From NCBI RefSeq assembly GCF_016097555.1, contig NC_054713.1, positions 3,626,728 through 3,690,727 on the forward strand: DNA of 64,000 nt, given 5' to 3'. A program made the position numbers and the translations under genes. Origin of the DNA: Gigantopelta aegis. Lineage: Eukaryota > Mollusca > Gastropoda > Neomphalida > Peltospiridae. The notes under the pieces were generated by a model. The model did no database searches, was not told the origin of the DNA, and was given only the letters and a program-made list of their open reading frames with translations. This document shows, piece by piece, positions 32,490-44,479 of this stretch. Positions within the stretch are counted from its first letter, which is position 1. The number at the start of each line of letters is the position of its first letter.

Positions 32490-34140
32490 GGTGAGAAGTC
32501 TGTTTAAGTATAGTTCTGAACAGAGAAAAGTGTCAATTGATTAGTTTTCTTAATTTCAATCCTAATACAGACACCACATTTATAAGACCAATATGTATAC
32601 ATAACATTTAATGTACACGTCCATAATGCAACAATCATAAAGCTTTTTAATTAAAAAAACTAAAACAAAACTTAAAAACAAAATGAATAATATTCTGTAA
32701 GTAATGTACTGAATCACATTTTATCATTGCTATTGTATCACTGGTATCAAAGTATCAAACTCAAAACTGACCTGGAGCATGCAGCAATTCGGATCAAAAT
32801 GCACACTCTTATTTTCTGCTAATTTAATCTGTTTTACAAGCAGCCTTTTCTTTACATATATATATATTTTTAAATAATGTTCTAGATGACATCGAGGGGT
32901 TAGTCCCAGAACCACTTATCTCCTTTCCACTTCAATCTGAGAAAACTGCACTGAAAACTTTGGAATGCACTTAAAAATCGGAAACTTAACTTTTGCTAAA
33001 TATTTTGCTTTTAGATGCTAGCAGTTATTCGTTTTTGTATAAACCTTAAAAGTTTTGTCTGCTAATAATAATAAATCATGATGTAATTAGATGAAGACCT
33101 ATTTAATTTATTCTGGCTCCTGGAACTTGAACACAAACAGCTCCAACCTGCATGCCAGAGCAAGCTATTTTATAAACAGTTTTTCTTACAGTCCAGCATA
33201 TGTGTGAATCTCAAGTCAAGAATAATGTTATCTTGCAGTGAGTCCACGTGCCATACAGTAAACGTTTAATTTCACAGCAGCTCTGAGACACCTAATTGGG
33301 TCTGTGTTGTTAATACTTTGAAAATGTACTGGCGGCAGGAAGTAATTGTAAACAATAACAAATGATCTTTGGATGGCAGACACTGGAAAGGGTCATGGGT
33401 GTTTCCAGCTGTGTGCACAGTAACCTTATCCTACACTGAGATGGTAAATTGGGCTCCCTGGTATTGTAGCAGTTTGCTAGAAGCTCTTAACAACTTTAGA
33501 AAAACAATTTGTCAAACAAAGCAAAGCCTTAAAACCAGTTATAACAGATATATTTGTTATATTAATTATTACATGAAATGTAAGCTATCATACCAGTTAT
33601 AACATATATTTATTACACTAATTAAACACGAAATGTAAGCTATCAGAGTAAACTGCACCACCTATAGTGCTGAGCTACTGACGGAATTAATAATCAACTG
33701 TTAAGATAAGTTAACACATTTAATGATTTTTAATACACAGTAATTGAACGAAACAAAATGAATACAGGGCCAGTAACTATATTCAGCATTTTTCTTTAAA
33801 AGTTTTCACTCGTTCTAACGTGTCTATGTTTTGACATGTTCTAAAACAAAATTATGTTCTTCAACTTAATGATTTAAACAGCAATTTAAAGAGAATAAAA
33901 TGACAAATATATTTACAATCAACGTGTAACGATTCCCAGCAGAATGCACATTTTCGTAGGTTTTACAAAAATGCACAAAAATCTCATCATTACTAAAACA
34001 ATGTTTAGAAGTTATATGTGATTAAAACTTATTAAAATAATATGACATTAGCAAATAATTACCACAATTCTGCTGTCCATGCAAGTAATACTACTAAAGG
34101 TACCTGTGTTGAAACCAAAATCTATTGATTGATATACTTT
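32490..34140. other. Intergenic DNA, no recognised gene
   Basis: Only a two-copy tandem duplication of about 60 bases at 33537-33650 (around ACGAAATGTAAGCTATCA) is noted. Confidence 0.45.
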
Positions 34141-34307
34141 AAATTGCACATATATGCACTGGCGTATCCAGGTAGCAAGGGATTGGGCACAAGAGGACCT
34201 CTTTTTTTTTCACAATACCAACTTTTATAATGCATGTCACCCCATAAAATGTGTAAAAGCAGTGCCCTCGATCTTCACTCCACCCCCAATAAACAATCCT
34301 GGCTACC

Positions 34308-34310
<3 letters not shown>

Positions 34311-34348
<38 letters not shown>
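34311..34348. repeat. (TA)n microsatellite
   Basis: About 19 TA units at the edge of a degenerate inverted-repeat fragment (TGGCGTATCCAGG at 34161, CCTGGCTACCCTA at 34298). Confidence 0.85.
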
Positions 34349-34351
<3 letters not shown>

Positions 34352-34784
34352 TAGTGAATTGTTAAAATCACCTATTCCATGTTCCATATTTTTTTTAATC
34401 CTCAAACTCTAGGCGTTTGGTGCTTGTGGATAGTTGTGTATCAAGTTTTAACTGTTATTTTTGTTCCCCTAAGAATTCAATACGACGCAGGTGGGAAGGT
34501 GTGTGTGTCCCGTGATCGTGACTATGTGGATCTACAAAACAAAGCTGGCTATGACACAGCACAACTCGAAACGAATCCGGCAAGTGATGTTTTGAAATTT
34601 GAGCTGGATTATTATCACATCTTAAACCAGTGTCTTTCCACAACGTTAATTTTCAATCCAGACCCCTGCAACCTGATCTGAAAGTTGTTTAAACCATAGT
34701 TATCATATGTCCTCTCTACATGTGAGGTATTGCGAAAATGCAAAAGGAAAATTGTTACCGGCATAGTGGCTGCTCCAACAAAAC

Positions 34785-34870
34785 AGCGACAAGGTATCAT
34801 TTATATGCATTTCCCCCATTGACAGGAATGTACATATCACAATCTTTAATGTACCAGTGAATGCCATTAA
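34785..34870 (-). mobile_element. Old SINE body fragment
   Basis: AGGTATCATTTATATGCATT, ATTGACAGGAATGTACATAT and CTTTAATGTACCAGTG match the SINE body with many changes. Confidence 0.45.
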
Positions 34871-34879
34871 GTACAATAA

Positions 34880-35640
34880 GACCAGGTGTAAAACATATCT
34901 AAATACAGTTTAATGCATTCGTCATCAGTACTGATCTGGTGCGTGATTAAGTATAATGTTTGTCCAATGCGCTCGTAGAATGATATATATGTACACACAC
35001 ACATTTTATTTAAACACACTATAGCAGTAACCACTTTGTTATAATGACCAGAGATATCTCATCATTGGAACATCTGAAATGCTACAATTATTCCAGTTAA
35101 TGTAGTAATATCTAGATATTTTAGCCCAGAAAATATGAATGTGCATACATTTCAACTACTGCAATGAACAATATTTATTATTAGTATGCATATTTATTTT
35201 ATGCCATTTATATAAAAGGGGTCGCTTCTTCTAACCAATTAGTTATAATATGAACTACCATGAACGGACTCCGATTTAAAGAAAAATACTTAACCTGTAT
35301 CTACTAATTCATGTTCAACTATATGTCAAATATTATATAATGTCTATAAAATATGCAGTGACTAGAAAAGTTACAATCCTGTGATGATGCCTTTGAAATA
35401 ATATAAACTGATTTCCCTCTATGCTAAGTAAATTAAAATATTTTATTGCGTATGGTCATAGAACATTTATCATCTTTGGGCCGGCATCTTTTTTACAATA
35501 AACAATTCCCAGGCATTTTCATTTTAAATTGCAACTTAAATTTTTTTTTTTATATAATATTCAAATGGTCTACAAAATACAGACATAGCTAGATCATAAT
35601 TTTTAACTAAGGTTGTTGCATATGGGAGCCATGTTTAAAA
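34880..35640. other. Intergenic DNA, no recognised gene
   Basis: AT-rich, with no frames or repeats that I could classify. Confidence 0.4.
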
Positions 35641-35659
35641 AAAGAAAGAAAGAAAGAAA

Positions 35660-35965
35660 GGAATTTTATATTTAATGACACACTCAACACAACTACAGGT
35701 ATGTGGTGTCAGACATGTGGTTAATGACCACAAATATATTTTAGAGAGGAAACTATGGGCAACTATTTTTTATTAGCACCAAGGGATCTTTAATATATGC
35801 ATCATCCCACAGACAGGATAGTAGGCCTACATATCATGGTCTGTAACACCAGTTGTGAAGCACTGGCTGGAACGAGAAATAGTCCAATGATTACACTAAC
35901 AGGAATCGATCCTAGACTGACCGTACACCAGGCCAGCACTTTACTACTGGGCTACGTCCTGCCCC
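35660..35965 (-). mobile_element. SINE, head type 1 and tail A, diverged
   Basis: GAATTTTATATTTAATGACA ... ACTGGGCTACGTCCTGCCCC. A (GAAA)n run directly precedes it (35640-35660). Confidence 0.8.
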
Positions 35966-35969
35966 CGGC

Positions 35970-37095
35970 AAATTAATTTAATTATTTTTTTCCTCCAATA
36001 CACATAGTAACTATTCAGACTAAAATAAGGGAAAACAACTTTCCTGTTTAACTAGGTTCTCTGTCTTTGTTCAGTTAATATTTTCTTAACTGCGTGTTTC
36101 TTCTGTAGAACTAAATTAACTCTGCAATCACTTCTTATTAAACTATTTACATAATCAGCATTTATTCAGCAACTAGTTAACAACACACACATTTTACCAC
36201 ATTCCAGATGTCTAAGAACTAAACACTTCCAGCCCCCCCCCCCCCCCCATTGTTTGCAGTCCATCTCAGATTATCACAAACGGACCAGTCATCATGATGC
36301 GTAAACAATCAATTCTAGCTACCTCAGCCAGAGTTGTTATTTCTTTGTAAGCCAAAACACCCAGCCAGAGATAGTTTATATAAAACACCTTAGCTGGATG
36401 TAAACACTTAGAGCTAGCATATGTCATTAGCCTGTCATGCGGTATGGCACCTATGATTCAATCTTCTCAGACAGTTTACAGCCCACCACAATCCAGTGTT
36501 GTAAGCTAACGCATTATGTCTGTCAGCTATGGGTGATACTACAAAATTCTAGAGACAGAATAAGGTAGTGCTAAAAGCATGGTTTTTGCCTTTTGTGGAT
36601 ATGGACATAAAAGATAATTGGTTTGGGTTCTGTTCTATAAAAGCATAAATAAATGATTGGTTTGAATGAGACATTGTGAAATGATAGTACACCTTCCCAT
36701 GATGCTGACAAGGTGATTAACTCATTTTTGTATAATTCACCATATAATGGGTTCTGGCACTAACCCCTCGATGTATCAAGAATTCCTTATTTTCAAATGT
36801 GATAATATAAATCACAAACTTTATCGACATTTGGGTGAATTCTTCCACACTGCTGTTTAAACTTTTTACACTTCAAGTCTAATTAGAAATCTAATTTCAA
36901 GACTTATTTCTAAAACCATTCTCATTTTTTAGCATTTGAGAAGCAAAGACTGCTTTCCACTCCACATAATTAATTTTGAGCTTTGCAATATTGAACATAT
37001 TATATTTGACAGCATTATTACATTATCACAGGCTATATTTATACCAGCCGTGCAGCCATTTTGTAAAACTTCGTTTATATATATATATATATACA
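35970..37095. other. Intergenic DNA, no recognised gene
   Basis: C-run at 36233-36248 and a short (TA)n at 37077-37092. No gene is supported. Confidence 0.4.
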
Positions 37096-37099
37096 TCAG

Positions 37100-37326
37100 T
37101 TTTTCTGCTAGAAAGAAACTTTTGGGTATGGTGCTATGGAAGTGAATGCAACCACAGTCAACAGGGGGTATGGGGGCCTCCCCCAGAAAAAAAATGGGTT
37201 AAGTTTAGGGTTGGGGTTCAGAAAATCATGCAGTTATGATAAGAGTAATTAATTTTGTCAAAATATTAACTAAAAAAAATAAATCTGGGTATGGCGCCAT
37301 GCCCGTTTTGACCCTCTGGCAGAAAG
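37100..37326. mobile_element. MITE (family E), single-unit copy
   Basis: The ends are inverted: TTTTTCTGCTAGAAAG with TTTGGGTATGGTGCTATGG at the left, and GGGTATGGCGCCATGCCC with CTCTGGCAGAAA at the right. It contains one unit of the 76-bp sequence that is amplified about 24 times at 51224-53275, followed by the same right half (AATGGGTTAAGTTTAGGGTT). Confidence 0.75.
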
Positions 37327-37427
37327 CCTATACATGAATATATTGTACTGCTATAACATTTGTTAGTAGGAATTCAGAGGACAAACAATAACAGCTATTA
37401 TTTCATTAATTCAATTAATGTTAGTAA

Positions 37428-38032
37428 GTTTGTTTTGTTTAACGACACTACTAGATCATGCTTAATGATTAATCCTTGGCTGTTGGATGTTGAACATTTG
37501 GTAATTTTAACACACAGTCTTATAGAGGAAACCTGCTACATTTTTCCATTAGTAGCAAGGGATCTTTTATATTCACCATTCCACACAGAGGATAGAATAT
37601 AGCATGATCTTTGATAAACCAGTCGTGGTGCACTGGCTGGAACGAGAAATAACCCAAGGCATGGGCCCATCAACGAACAAGAAGGAAATGTTTATTTAAC
37701 GACACACTCAACACATTTTATTTACGGACATATGGTTAAGGACAACACAAATATTGAGGGAGGAAATCCGCTGTCGCCACTTCATGAACTACTCTTTTCG
37801 ATTAGCAGCAAGGGATCTTTTATATGCACCATCCCACAGACCGGATAGCACATACATGTACCACAGCCTTTGATGAACCAGTCGTGGTGCACTGGCTGGA
37901 GTGAGAAATAGCCCAATGGGCCCACTGATGGGGATCGATCCCAAACCACTGGGCTGTCTCGGCCCATCAGTGAGGATCAATCCTAAACAGACCGTGTAAC
38001 TAGCGAGCACTTTACCACTGGACTACATCCCC
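37428..38032 (-). mobile_element. SINE, head type 1 and tail B, split by a younger SINE
   Basis: Tail TTTAACGACACTACTAGATC at 37438, the body to GGGCCCATCAACGA at 37676, then the head resumes at 37961 (GGCCCATCAGTGAGGATCAA) and ends CACTGGACTACATCC. Confidence 0.85.
37681..37960 (-). mobile_element. SINE, head type 1 and tail A, nested in another SINE
   Basis: GAAGGAAATGTTTATTTAAC ... CCAAACCACTGGGCTGTCTC. The flanks GGCCCATCAACGA (37664-37676) and GGCCCATCAGTGA (37961-37973) are its target duplication within the older copy. Confidence 0.88.
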
Positions 38033-38039
38033 CCCCACC

Positions 38040-39185
38040 CCCTTTTAATTCATGATGATTAAAGGCACATTGGCAAAGACCACTGACCCATTACATGACC
38101 TAACAAAGTATTACTTAGAAATATATATATTTGATTTGTCCCTAAATGTACTTTATTCAACCATCTACGTAACCACCATACTCCACTTATAAATTAATGA
38201 TATTTTGTAAAAATAATTGAATTATGGCAATGGTCCATAATTCAAAAACTAACATTGCTGAGAGGGTTGACATGGATTTTACTCCTTCATGGTGTAGTTA
38301 AAGTGATGCAATAGCTAGGTTGTCTGTAAAAATTAATGTAATTTTGATTTATTATTAATTTTTAAAGAAATAACACTGTGACAGTATGCCTTTAAAGAAA
38401 AATAATATAATGTTAATTGTTTCTTACATTTAATTTGTTGCTATTTACTGATATTCTGTATTTTAGTGCCACCCAAACTGTTTTTGTCCTGAGTTGTTTG
38501 ATGAGAGCTGATAACACCCAATGTTGGATTAAGTAACTGCAGCCTGGCCCATAGCAAACACCCCTCCCCCCAATACCACTATAGGCTTACATAAATCACA
38601 TATAAACAACTCTAAGGATGCATTGTTCAGTAAAAGGTCTCATTGGGAGTGGCAGTCCTACATGTATACAGACAAGGCACTGAATAGAGATTGATGGCAT
38701 CTATTTTGCCAAATGCCCATTCGACTCTGCATTGTGCAGAGATACGGCCCTGATAACAGTTTTGTCATTCAGATTTACAAAGTGACAAAAATAAGGAAAT
38801 TTATTGTGCAGAGAATCAATCAAACGTTTTGTATTAACAACAGTATAACCTTGCGAACAATACTAATAATATATTTTTTTTAAATAATAATGATTCAATC
38901 CATGGACACCCTGAAAGTGCATGGCTGTACAATTTGGTCACATCCGCGATGTTGTTAATCCAGCAATGATAACATGCTACTTTTCAATACCTTGGGGAAA
39001 TTCTCCAGAATTTCATCCCTGTATCATACTGTAACTACTACAGCACTAGAGAAGAAACTTGCTGTGATGTATAGACTAGGCTATGCTTTCCAATTAGCAA
39101 CAAGAAATCTTTTATATACACTTTCCCCATGTTGTTTAGTATGGTTAACATGTTTATGTACAAACATTTAATGAATTAATGATTG
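38040..39185. other. Intergenic DNA, no recognised gene
   Basis: AT-rich. A SINE-like scrap occurs at 39060-39130 (CAATTAGCAACAAGAAATCT). Confidence 0.4.
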
Positions 39186-39187
39186 CA

Positions 39188-39250
39188 TGAATGGATGTTT
39201 AACGACATCCCAACGCAAAAATACATCGACTATTGGGTGCTAAATAAAGG
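39188..39250 (-). mobile_element. Family D (LINE-tail) fragment
   Basis: GAATGGATGTTTAACGACAT and TACATCGACTATTGGGTGCT match the tail of the elements at 27325 and 61816. Confidence 0.6.
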
Positions 39251-39417
39251 TATATATATATATCAAGCATGCGTACAAACATTCAACATTTGCAGATTAA
39301 AATGTCTGCTTTCTCCGATTTTAAGAACAGAAAAAGTTTACGGACCACATCTACCTTGAGCGAGATTTGAAATTGTGTTCTTCAGTGTATAAATTCACCG
39401 GGTTCAAACAGTTACAG

Positions 39418-39725
39418 TTTGTTTTTGTTTAACGACACCACTAGAGCACACTGATTTGTTAATCATCAGTTATTGGATGTCAAACATTTGGTAATGTTTG
39501 ACATATAGTCTTGAAGAGGAAACAATACATTTTTTCCATTAATATCAAGGAATTATTTTATGTGCACCATCCCACAGGCAGGATAGCACTTACTACGGCC
39601 TTTGATATACCAGTCGTGGTGCACTGGCTGGAACAAGAAATAAGCCAATAGGTCCAACGACGGGGATCGATACTAGACAGACCTCAGATCAGGCAAGCAC
39701 TTTACCACTTGGCTACGTCCCACCC
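39418..39725 (-). mobile_element. SINE, head type 1 and tail B
   Basis: TTTAACGACACCACTAGAGC ... CACTTGGCTACGTCCCACCC. Full length. Confidence 0.88.
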
Positions 39726-39859
39726 AGATAAAGAGAGAGACCGAGACACACAGAGATACGGTGAGACAGCCATTATCTCCAAATGGACTACTATAACTAC
39801 CATAATGGATCTTTTACCAGCACTTTTCTATAGAACAGTATTAGTGATAAAAAGTTAAA

Positions 39860-39998
39860 GTTTTTTTGTTTTGTTTAACAACACCACTAGTTAGTCATGA
39901 GGTGCACTTGTTGGAATGGGAAAAACCCTTGGTCCACTGAGGGAAATTAATTCTAGAACCCATCTCAGTACTCCACTACCGAGGTGCACCCTGCCTCT
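39860..39998 (-). mobile_element. SINE remnant with internal deletion
   Basis: Tail start TTTAACAACACCACTAGTTA joined directly to AGGTGCACTTGTTGGAATGG and a degenerate head ending GAGGTGCACCCTGC. Confidence 0.65.
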
Positions 39999-40637
39999 CA
40001 TGTTTAATCTCGTATTTCCCAATTCACAAGTTGTAAAGAGTGTAATTCGTTTGGAGAAATAACCCATGAACACAACTTGTGGACTGGGGTAGGATTTTCT
40101 GTCTCAGTCTTCACAACTCGTGAAAAAACCCTCGTGCAATTATGAGTTTGGGATGTGTGAGATTGGAGTGACAGTGCAGATTGTCTATAAATCTCCTGAA
40201 CGCTCTCCACTTGGTGAAGTCGTATTCACAATTTGGAACTTGTGAATTCACAATTTTCACGAGCACCAAATGAACACAGCATAAGACCAACAGGTTCTGA
40301 GTTTGTATCTTAAGACCGGCAAGAAACATGAATGCTTTATCACAACACCAAACTGTGTGGTCTTTTCTCGTTTTGAACACAATAGGATAAACATATAATA
40401 ATCTATTTCGAAAATAGAGTAAAGAGGAAATAAAGAAAATGTAAATACTGAACACACATTTTGAAGAAAATGTAAATATTCAACACATATTTTGAATATT
40501 AAAAGCTTTGCTGTGCTTATCGTGAGTGTGACGTAGATCACTTGCTGACCCTATTCGTAGTAAAATAAAATAGTAGTAGGTCTCGTCATCTGCTGACTTC
40601 TGCATTTCGGCTTGTTTGTAGTTGGCTTGTAATAAAT

Positions 40638-40784
40638 AAAATACTAAACTAGCTTGTCTGTCATACCATTTTTATGAAACTCGTGAACAATGTTGGTATC
40701 TGATGAGCAAAAGCGAGTCGGATACCAAACCTGTTCACTCATTTCATAAAAATGGTATGACAGACAAGCTCGTTTAGTATTTTA
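40638..40784. mobile_element. Short hairpin element
   Basis: The left arm AAAATACTAAAC ... GGTATC (40638-40701) and right arm GATACC ... GTTTAGTATTTTA (40721-40784) are inverted repeats, with TGTCTGTCATACCATTTTTA conserved in both, and a loop of about 20 bases. Probably a small MITE. Confidence 0.7.
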
Positions 40785-41041
40785 TATATATTATACAAGA
40801 ACGCTGCAGAATTAAATGTTACTTGTCTACCATAAACGTTTTCGATGCACCATTATGAACATCCATAGGTGCAATTACATTGTATAGTTTGAAACAAATG
40901 GATCTAAATTAAAATGTGAAACTTTTTAAACAAAATTTCAATGCAAAACCTGATGCTGTCTCCACTGCTAGAAAAAGTAATACCGATATCTCGCCGTTAT
41001 TAGCTCGTAAAGGCGAGATGGAAAGAAGGAAAATATAATGA

Positions 41042-41396
41042 ATTAAAGAGACAGAACTGTGAAAATTAACACTACGTTTAGTTCATCTACAAAGGTCTGT
41101 AACACATTTGGATAAAGTTACAACTGAGTGAAACATGAGTCTGTGACTTTGAAAAATATGACTCCATAACAGTTACTGCTCAGACGCATGTGCATTTTTA
41201 AAAATATGAGAAATGCATTTTGTGATATTAAAAACACCAGGATGACCAAAAAACACTTCGAATGTACGGAAATGGATAATCTAAACAATAAAATCTAAGT
41301 AAAGTATGATTTCAGTTATCAAAAACAGCTTTTAAATAGTAAAAAAATGTGTCTTAATGTTTAAAAACTAGGGTATGTCCCTTTAAGATAATTTTA
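41042..41396. mobile_element. Possible MITE with TTAAAGRGAC ends
   Basis: Starts TTAAAGAGACA and ends TGTCCCTTTAA, like the TTAA MITE at 41858 but with an unrelated inside. Only the outer 11 bases are inverted, so the call is tentative. Confidence 0.35.
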
Positions 41397-41857
41397 TACC
41401 TTAATGTATGAGGTACATGAACATGATTACTCAATTTAAAATACATATTATTATTAATGATTTGGGGTTCTGAACCCAACATTCTACACCTTAAAATGGG
41501 GAAATGTCACGTGCATGCACCAACTAAAAAATTATTTTCTCAAACATGAATATTGACATGAAAGGCTCCAAAAAATGCTAGTTAATTTATTAGTTAAAAA
41601 CAAATAAATAAATAAAATTAATGTGATATGAAATTGATGCATAATGAAAAAAAGAAATTCTATGTGTGTGTAAGTTATTGAATGTATATATATTGTAAGT
41701 TAGTAAATAAGTTTCAAATCAGAACCATTGAAATACATTTTTCAAAATACTGAAAAAAAAAGCACCCAATAAGGCTATTTTCAGGGTTCCTGTCACGTAC
41801 GTAAATTGTATTGCTTCCCTCATCTTTTTAAAACTTTATAAACACCAGGCTTCAAGT

Positions 41858-42238
41858 TTAAAGGGACATTCCTGAGTTTGCTGCATTCTAAGATCTTTCC
41901 GACTAATGAAATATTTATACGAATAAACTTACATATTAAATTTTTGTTTTTGTTTAGAATATCAGTGTCTGTATATTCAATGTGTTTCGGGTCACTTTAA
42001 TATTTGTAAGAAGCCCAAACTGGATTTTGTCTTCAAATAATTTCGTACATACATGTACGAAAAAAACAATATTTTAGGAAACAAAATAAAATTTAACCTG
42101 GTACAAACATTAGAATGATCAAAAACACGTTTAATGCACAGTCACTAATATATTTGATATGTAATTACAATCGTTAAAATGTCTCTGTTAGTCGATAACA
42201 TCTTAAAAATTACAGCAAACTCAGGAATGTCTCTTTAA
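41858..42238. mobile_element. MITE with TTAA ends, copy 2
   Basis: TTAAAGGGACATTCCTGAG to CTCAGGAATGTCTCTTTAA, matching the copy at 9602-9990 along its length (AGAATATCAGTGTCTGTATA, AGAAGCCCAAACTGGATTTT). The orientation is the same as copy 1. Confidence 0.82.
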
Positions 42239-42239
42239 A

Positions 42240-42828
42240 GACCCCAACCTTTAGATCTTCCAACCTGACACCACATTTGCTTGGCAATTAAGTAACTATA
42301 CGCACATAAATATATTGTATATATATATATGCATGCGTAAAATAATATATTATAAAATTCACAAGTTAAAATATACATATTGGATATTTGAATAATTCAG
42401 CACTGTTCACAATTTCAGTATTATTATTATTTTTAAAAATTATTGTACAAAATACATTAATTTATTTTGGGGTTTTACAAAACATACAAAGCTTGCAAAA
42501 TACAAAAGTGTAAAACTTTTACACTTCTGCTATATTAATATATTTCTGGAAAGAACTTAATTTTTAGGTACAAATAACCTACGTACAAATACCAATGTTG
42601 TAAAACACCCAAGTATGTATACCTTTAAAGCAAGGGCATTCTGGAAATCGGTACAAGGGACACAACTATATATTACAACAATGGTGGAACTTTTATCCAA
42701 ATCAGTCAGCAACCATCTTGCACACCTTCTTCTATAAAACGGCTTCCTGTAAACAAAAGGTTTGTTAAAAAATGATTACAGAAAGAAGTTTGCATATGAG
42801 ATGTCATATGGGATAACACCCAACTGGA

Positions 42829-42879
<51 letters not shown>

Positions 42880-43140
42880 TTGCTGCTTTCCTTCATCATG
42901 TACAATTAAAAACGTAAAAGACATAGCTGACAATTCTTAAAATTAAATTTGTAACATCCTAATAATAACACTAAAAGTTCCTATTTTATACTGAATTATT
43001 TTTGGGTTCATAAACAGAAATGCTCATTGATATGACTAAGAACCAATTGATATAAAGTGACACCATCAGATATAATATTGCCTGATGACAATACTCTGTT
43101 CATCAAGAAATACAAAAACACACGCTGCAATAGCTGGACC
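42240..43140. other. Intergenic DNA with poly(A)/(TA) tract
   Basis: Poly(A) of more than 30 bases followed by (TA)n at 42832-42880. No coding signal. Confidence 0.5.
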
Positions 43141-43149
43141 AAAGTTAGT

Positions 43150-43390
43150 TCGTTCTGTTTAACGACACTACAACAGCACATTGATTTATCATCTATTATT
43201 ATTATATTATCTGTTTATTATTTATTGATCTACTAGATGTCAAACATTTGGTACTTTCGACATATAGTCTTAAAGAGGAAACCTGCTACATTTTTCCATT
43301 AGTAGCCAAGGATCTTTTATAGGCATCATCCCTTAGACAGGCTGGAATGAGAAATCGACGGGGATTGATCCTAGACTGCGCGCTTTACCA
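43150..43390 (-). mobile_element. SINE, head type 1 and tail B, head truncated
   Basis: TTTAACGACACTACAACAGC ... GACTGCGCGCTTTACCACTG. The last bases of the head (GGGCTACGTCCC) are missing, and the sequence runs straight into a tandem repeat whose unit starts with ACCACTG. Confidence 0.8.
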
Positions 43391-43665
43391 CTGTCAGCTG
43401 GACAAATGCGACATCATGCAAGTTTTAAATTGTAATGAATACAAATTAAATTTAATATTTACCACTGTCAGCTGGACCAATACGACATCAGGCTATAAAT
43501 TGTAATGAATATAACGTAAATTTAATATTTACCACTGTCAGCTGGACAAATGCGACATCAAGCTATATATTGTAATGAATATAATGTAAATTTAATATTT
43601 ACCACTGTCAGCTGGACAAATGTGGCATCAAGCTATATAATGTAATGAATAAACGTAAATTTTAT
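43387..43665. repeat. 70-74-bp tandem repeat, about four copies, starting at a SINE end
   Basis: Unit starts at 43387, 43461, 43531 and 43601 (ACCACTGTCAGCTGGACAAA). The first seven bases are the end of the adjacent SINE head. Confidence 0.85.
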
Positions 43666-43693
43666 TATTTTAATTATTGAGGTCATACTTACA

Positions 43694-43914
43694 AGGTCTT
43701 AAGAACGAGAATTCGAACTTTCCGAGTACAGCGTGGGGAATGAAACATCATCCTGTAGCGATCTCACTAAACCCGCTCATTTCCTGGGGTCACCCTCGCT
43801 AGGTCACGCTGTGCCCTCGAATAGTCAAATGGAGACTGCGTCACCATGTCTGCTGAGGGAGTTGGGAGCCTCCCTCCCTCCCCTTGTGAGGATGTGGAAT
43901 TCTGGGAAATCATC
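43694..43914 (-). other. Possible non-coding exon
   Basis: On the minus strand, TTATTTTCTCTTAG (acceptor-like, ending at 43915) and a strong donor GTAAGTATG directly after 43694 bracket about 220 bases of higher GC. The longest frame (about 48 codons, TPSADMVTQSPFDYSRAQRD) closes before the donor. It could be an exon of a non-coding or untranslated transcript downstream of the TNFR gene; it may equally be chance. Confidence 0.25.
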
Positions 43915-44060
43915 GCTAAGAGAAAATAACACATTATTAAGATTTGGCAAACATACACAATGACATCACATACAGGTACTTTTCAAGAGTTTGGATTTAC
44001 GCCTTGGAGGTTTTATTGCTAAATTTGTAATAAAACATTATTTTATTATAATTCATTATA

Positions 44061-44238
44061 CAGGCATGTAGGAACAACTTTAGGAGTGGGGTTGGGGGGG
44101 TGGGGCAATGACGGATTGGGTACAAACTCTATATCAGATTTTGGTTACAATGGCAAACATTAATGTTAGTAAAAAAAAAAGGCTCACAAGTGGGAGGCAC
44201 GTGCCCCCACCCCAGACTCCCCCCTTCCTACGGGCCTG
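44061..44238. mobile_element. Short MITE with CAGGC inverted ends
   Basis: CAGGCATGTAGGAACAAC at the left against the complement CTTCCTACGGGCCTG at the right, with G- and C-rich inner parts. Flanked by ATTATA on both sides (44055-44060, 44239-44244). Confidence 0.6.
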
Positions 44239-44479
44239 ATTATATGTTTTTTGAACAGAAATTACACAAATAGCACTTGAATTATTTTTGTTTTAAACTA
44301 TCTGCATGTGAGCATGAATTTAATAAAAGTTATAGGAATACTCAGAACATTAAATGTGAAATGCTTTACATCGATTCTATACATGTATGGATATAAAAAA
44401 TAAAAATACACGTAAAAGGTCTTTAGAAAAAAGAATTCGGCATCCACAGATATGCATTTTTGAATTTCTATTTCACCTA

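Noticed and set aside
34379-34681. 100-codon frame (LRIQYDAGGKVCVSRDRDYVDL...) as a possible exon
   Set aside because: No splice sites in phase and a stop inside any extension; it looks like part of an unclassified repeat.
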